A DNA stretch of 64,000 bases. It comes from Phellopilus nigrolimitatus. Lineage: Eukaryota > Basidiomycota > Agaricomycetes > Hymenochaetales > Hymenochaetaceae. Below, one piece after another: positions 63,804 to 64,000 of this stretch; positions within the stretch are counted from its first letter, which is position 1, and each line of letters begins with the position of its first letter. Location: assembly GCA_021029095.1 (NCBI GenBank), contig JAJOHG010000069.1, forward strand, positions 62,001 to 126,000, read 5' to 3'. The notes beneath the pieces were generated by a model. That model made no database searches, had not been told where the DNA came from, and saw only the letters and a list, made by a program, of their open reading frames with translations. The translations under genes and the position numbers were made by a program.

Positions 63804-64000
63804 TGCCTCATGCAGTTTGCGCCAGGCTCGTAACCAGCTACAAGAATGGTTACTTGTCCGCAGAAATGGTTACAAGTCCAAGTTTGCGCGGGGAAAGACG
63901 CAAAGTTGTCGGGAATCGGGGTCCATTAAGGTAGGCTCACAGTGAGTGTGGCGGCTGGCATCGCTCGGGGGATTCTCTGCTACAGGTTGCAAAGGAAAAA

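Larger units (their letters stand above)
61250..63980 (-). repeat. Inverted segmental duplication, copy 2 (partner 46100-48760)
   Basis: F-box-like gene B, its promoter and downstream LHPP relic mirror 46.1-48.76 kb in inverted orientation. The outer match continues to near the right end of the window. Confidence 0.75.

Overview
The window looks like a chromosome segment of a filamentous basidiomycete (Agaricomycetes type). The reasons are short GT-AG introns (about 45-80 nt) in nearly every host gene, a set of F-box/LRR-like proteins, plant-biomass and aromatic-degradation enzymes, a chromodomain Ty3/gypsy element and a Ty1/copia element. GC-rich conserved genes alternate with AT-richer, repeat-filled DNA.

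Layout. 1-1.7 kb: 3' part of an F-box/LRR-type gene. 2.4-7.6 kb: first array of a dispersed repeat that carries a small, intron-containing gene family I do not recognise. 7.9-9.5 kb: a 12-exon secreted GH43 arabinanase-like gene (-) whose predicted general acid is changed. 10.6-12.3 kb: a very GC-rich F-box gene. 12.5-13.4 kb: nested inverted-repeat elements (MITE). 15.3-20.5 kb: a large, low-complexity C2H2 zinc-finger regulator (-) with a 1.4-kb intron between its two fingers. 22.2-26.6 kb: inverted array of the dispersed repeat. 26.8-31.9 kb: Ty1/copia element (-) with identical-looking LTRs but a broken pol. 32.2-36.6 kb: more of the dispersed repeat, with an intact single-module gene and a two-module gene. 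36.9-44.5 kb: complete, young chromodomain Ty3/gypsy element with a predicted -1 frameshift site and two extra ORFs after pol. 44.5-45.5 kb: gene debris including a sirtuin pseudogene. 46.3-48.8 kb: F-box-like gene plus LHPP-like (HAD phosphatase) pseudogene. 48.8-50.0 kb: degenerate Tc1/mariner. 50.2-52.2 kb: full-length F-box/LRR gene, an inverted paralog of the window start. 53.0-60.6 kb: four apparently intact host genes (PEX7, IMP dehydrogenase, intradiol ring-cleavage dioxygenase, MDR-type enoyl reductase). 60.8-64 kb: inverted copy of the F-box-like + LHPP segment.

The main novelty candidate is the dispersed gene family. Five copies share a promoter-like box, the same two phase-1 intron positions, and a protein module: an E-x-x-x-Q-L segment, then A-T-x-W-x-C-P-C, then E-D-A-x-L...H. 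The family recurs inside larger repeat units together with a divergent ORF. In one locus the module is duplicated in frame, exon for exon, to give a predicted 371-residue protein.

The core genes act independently: peroxisomal import, GTP synthesis, aromatic ring cleavage and reductase chemistry. The surrounding DNA is shaped by two inverted segmental duplications, two LTR elements, Tc1/mariner and MITE insertions.
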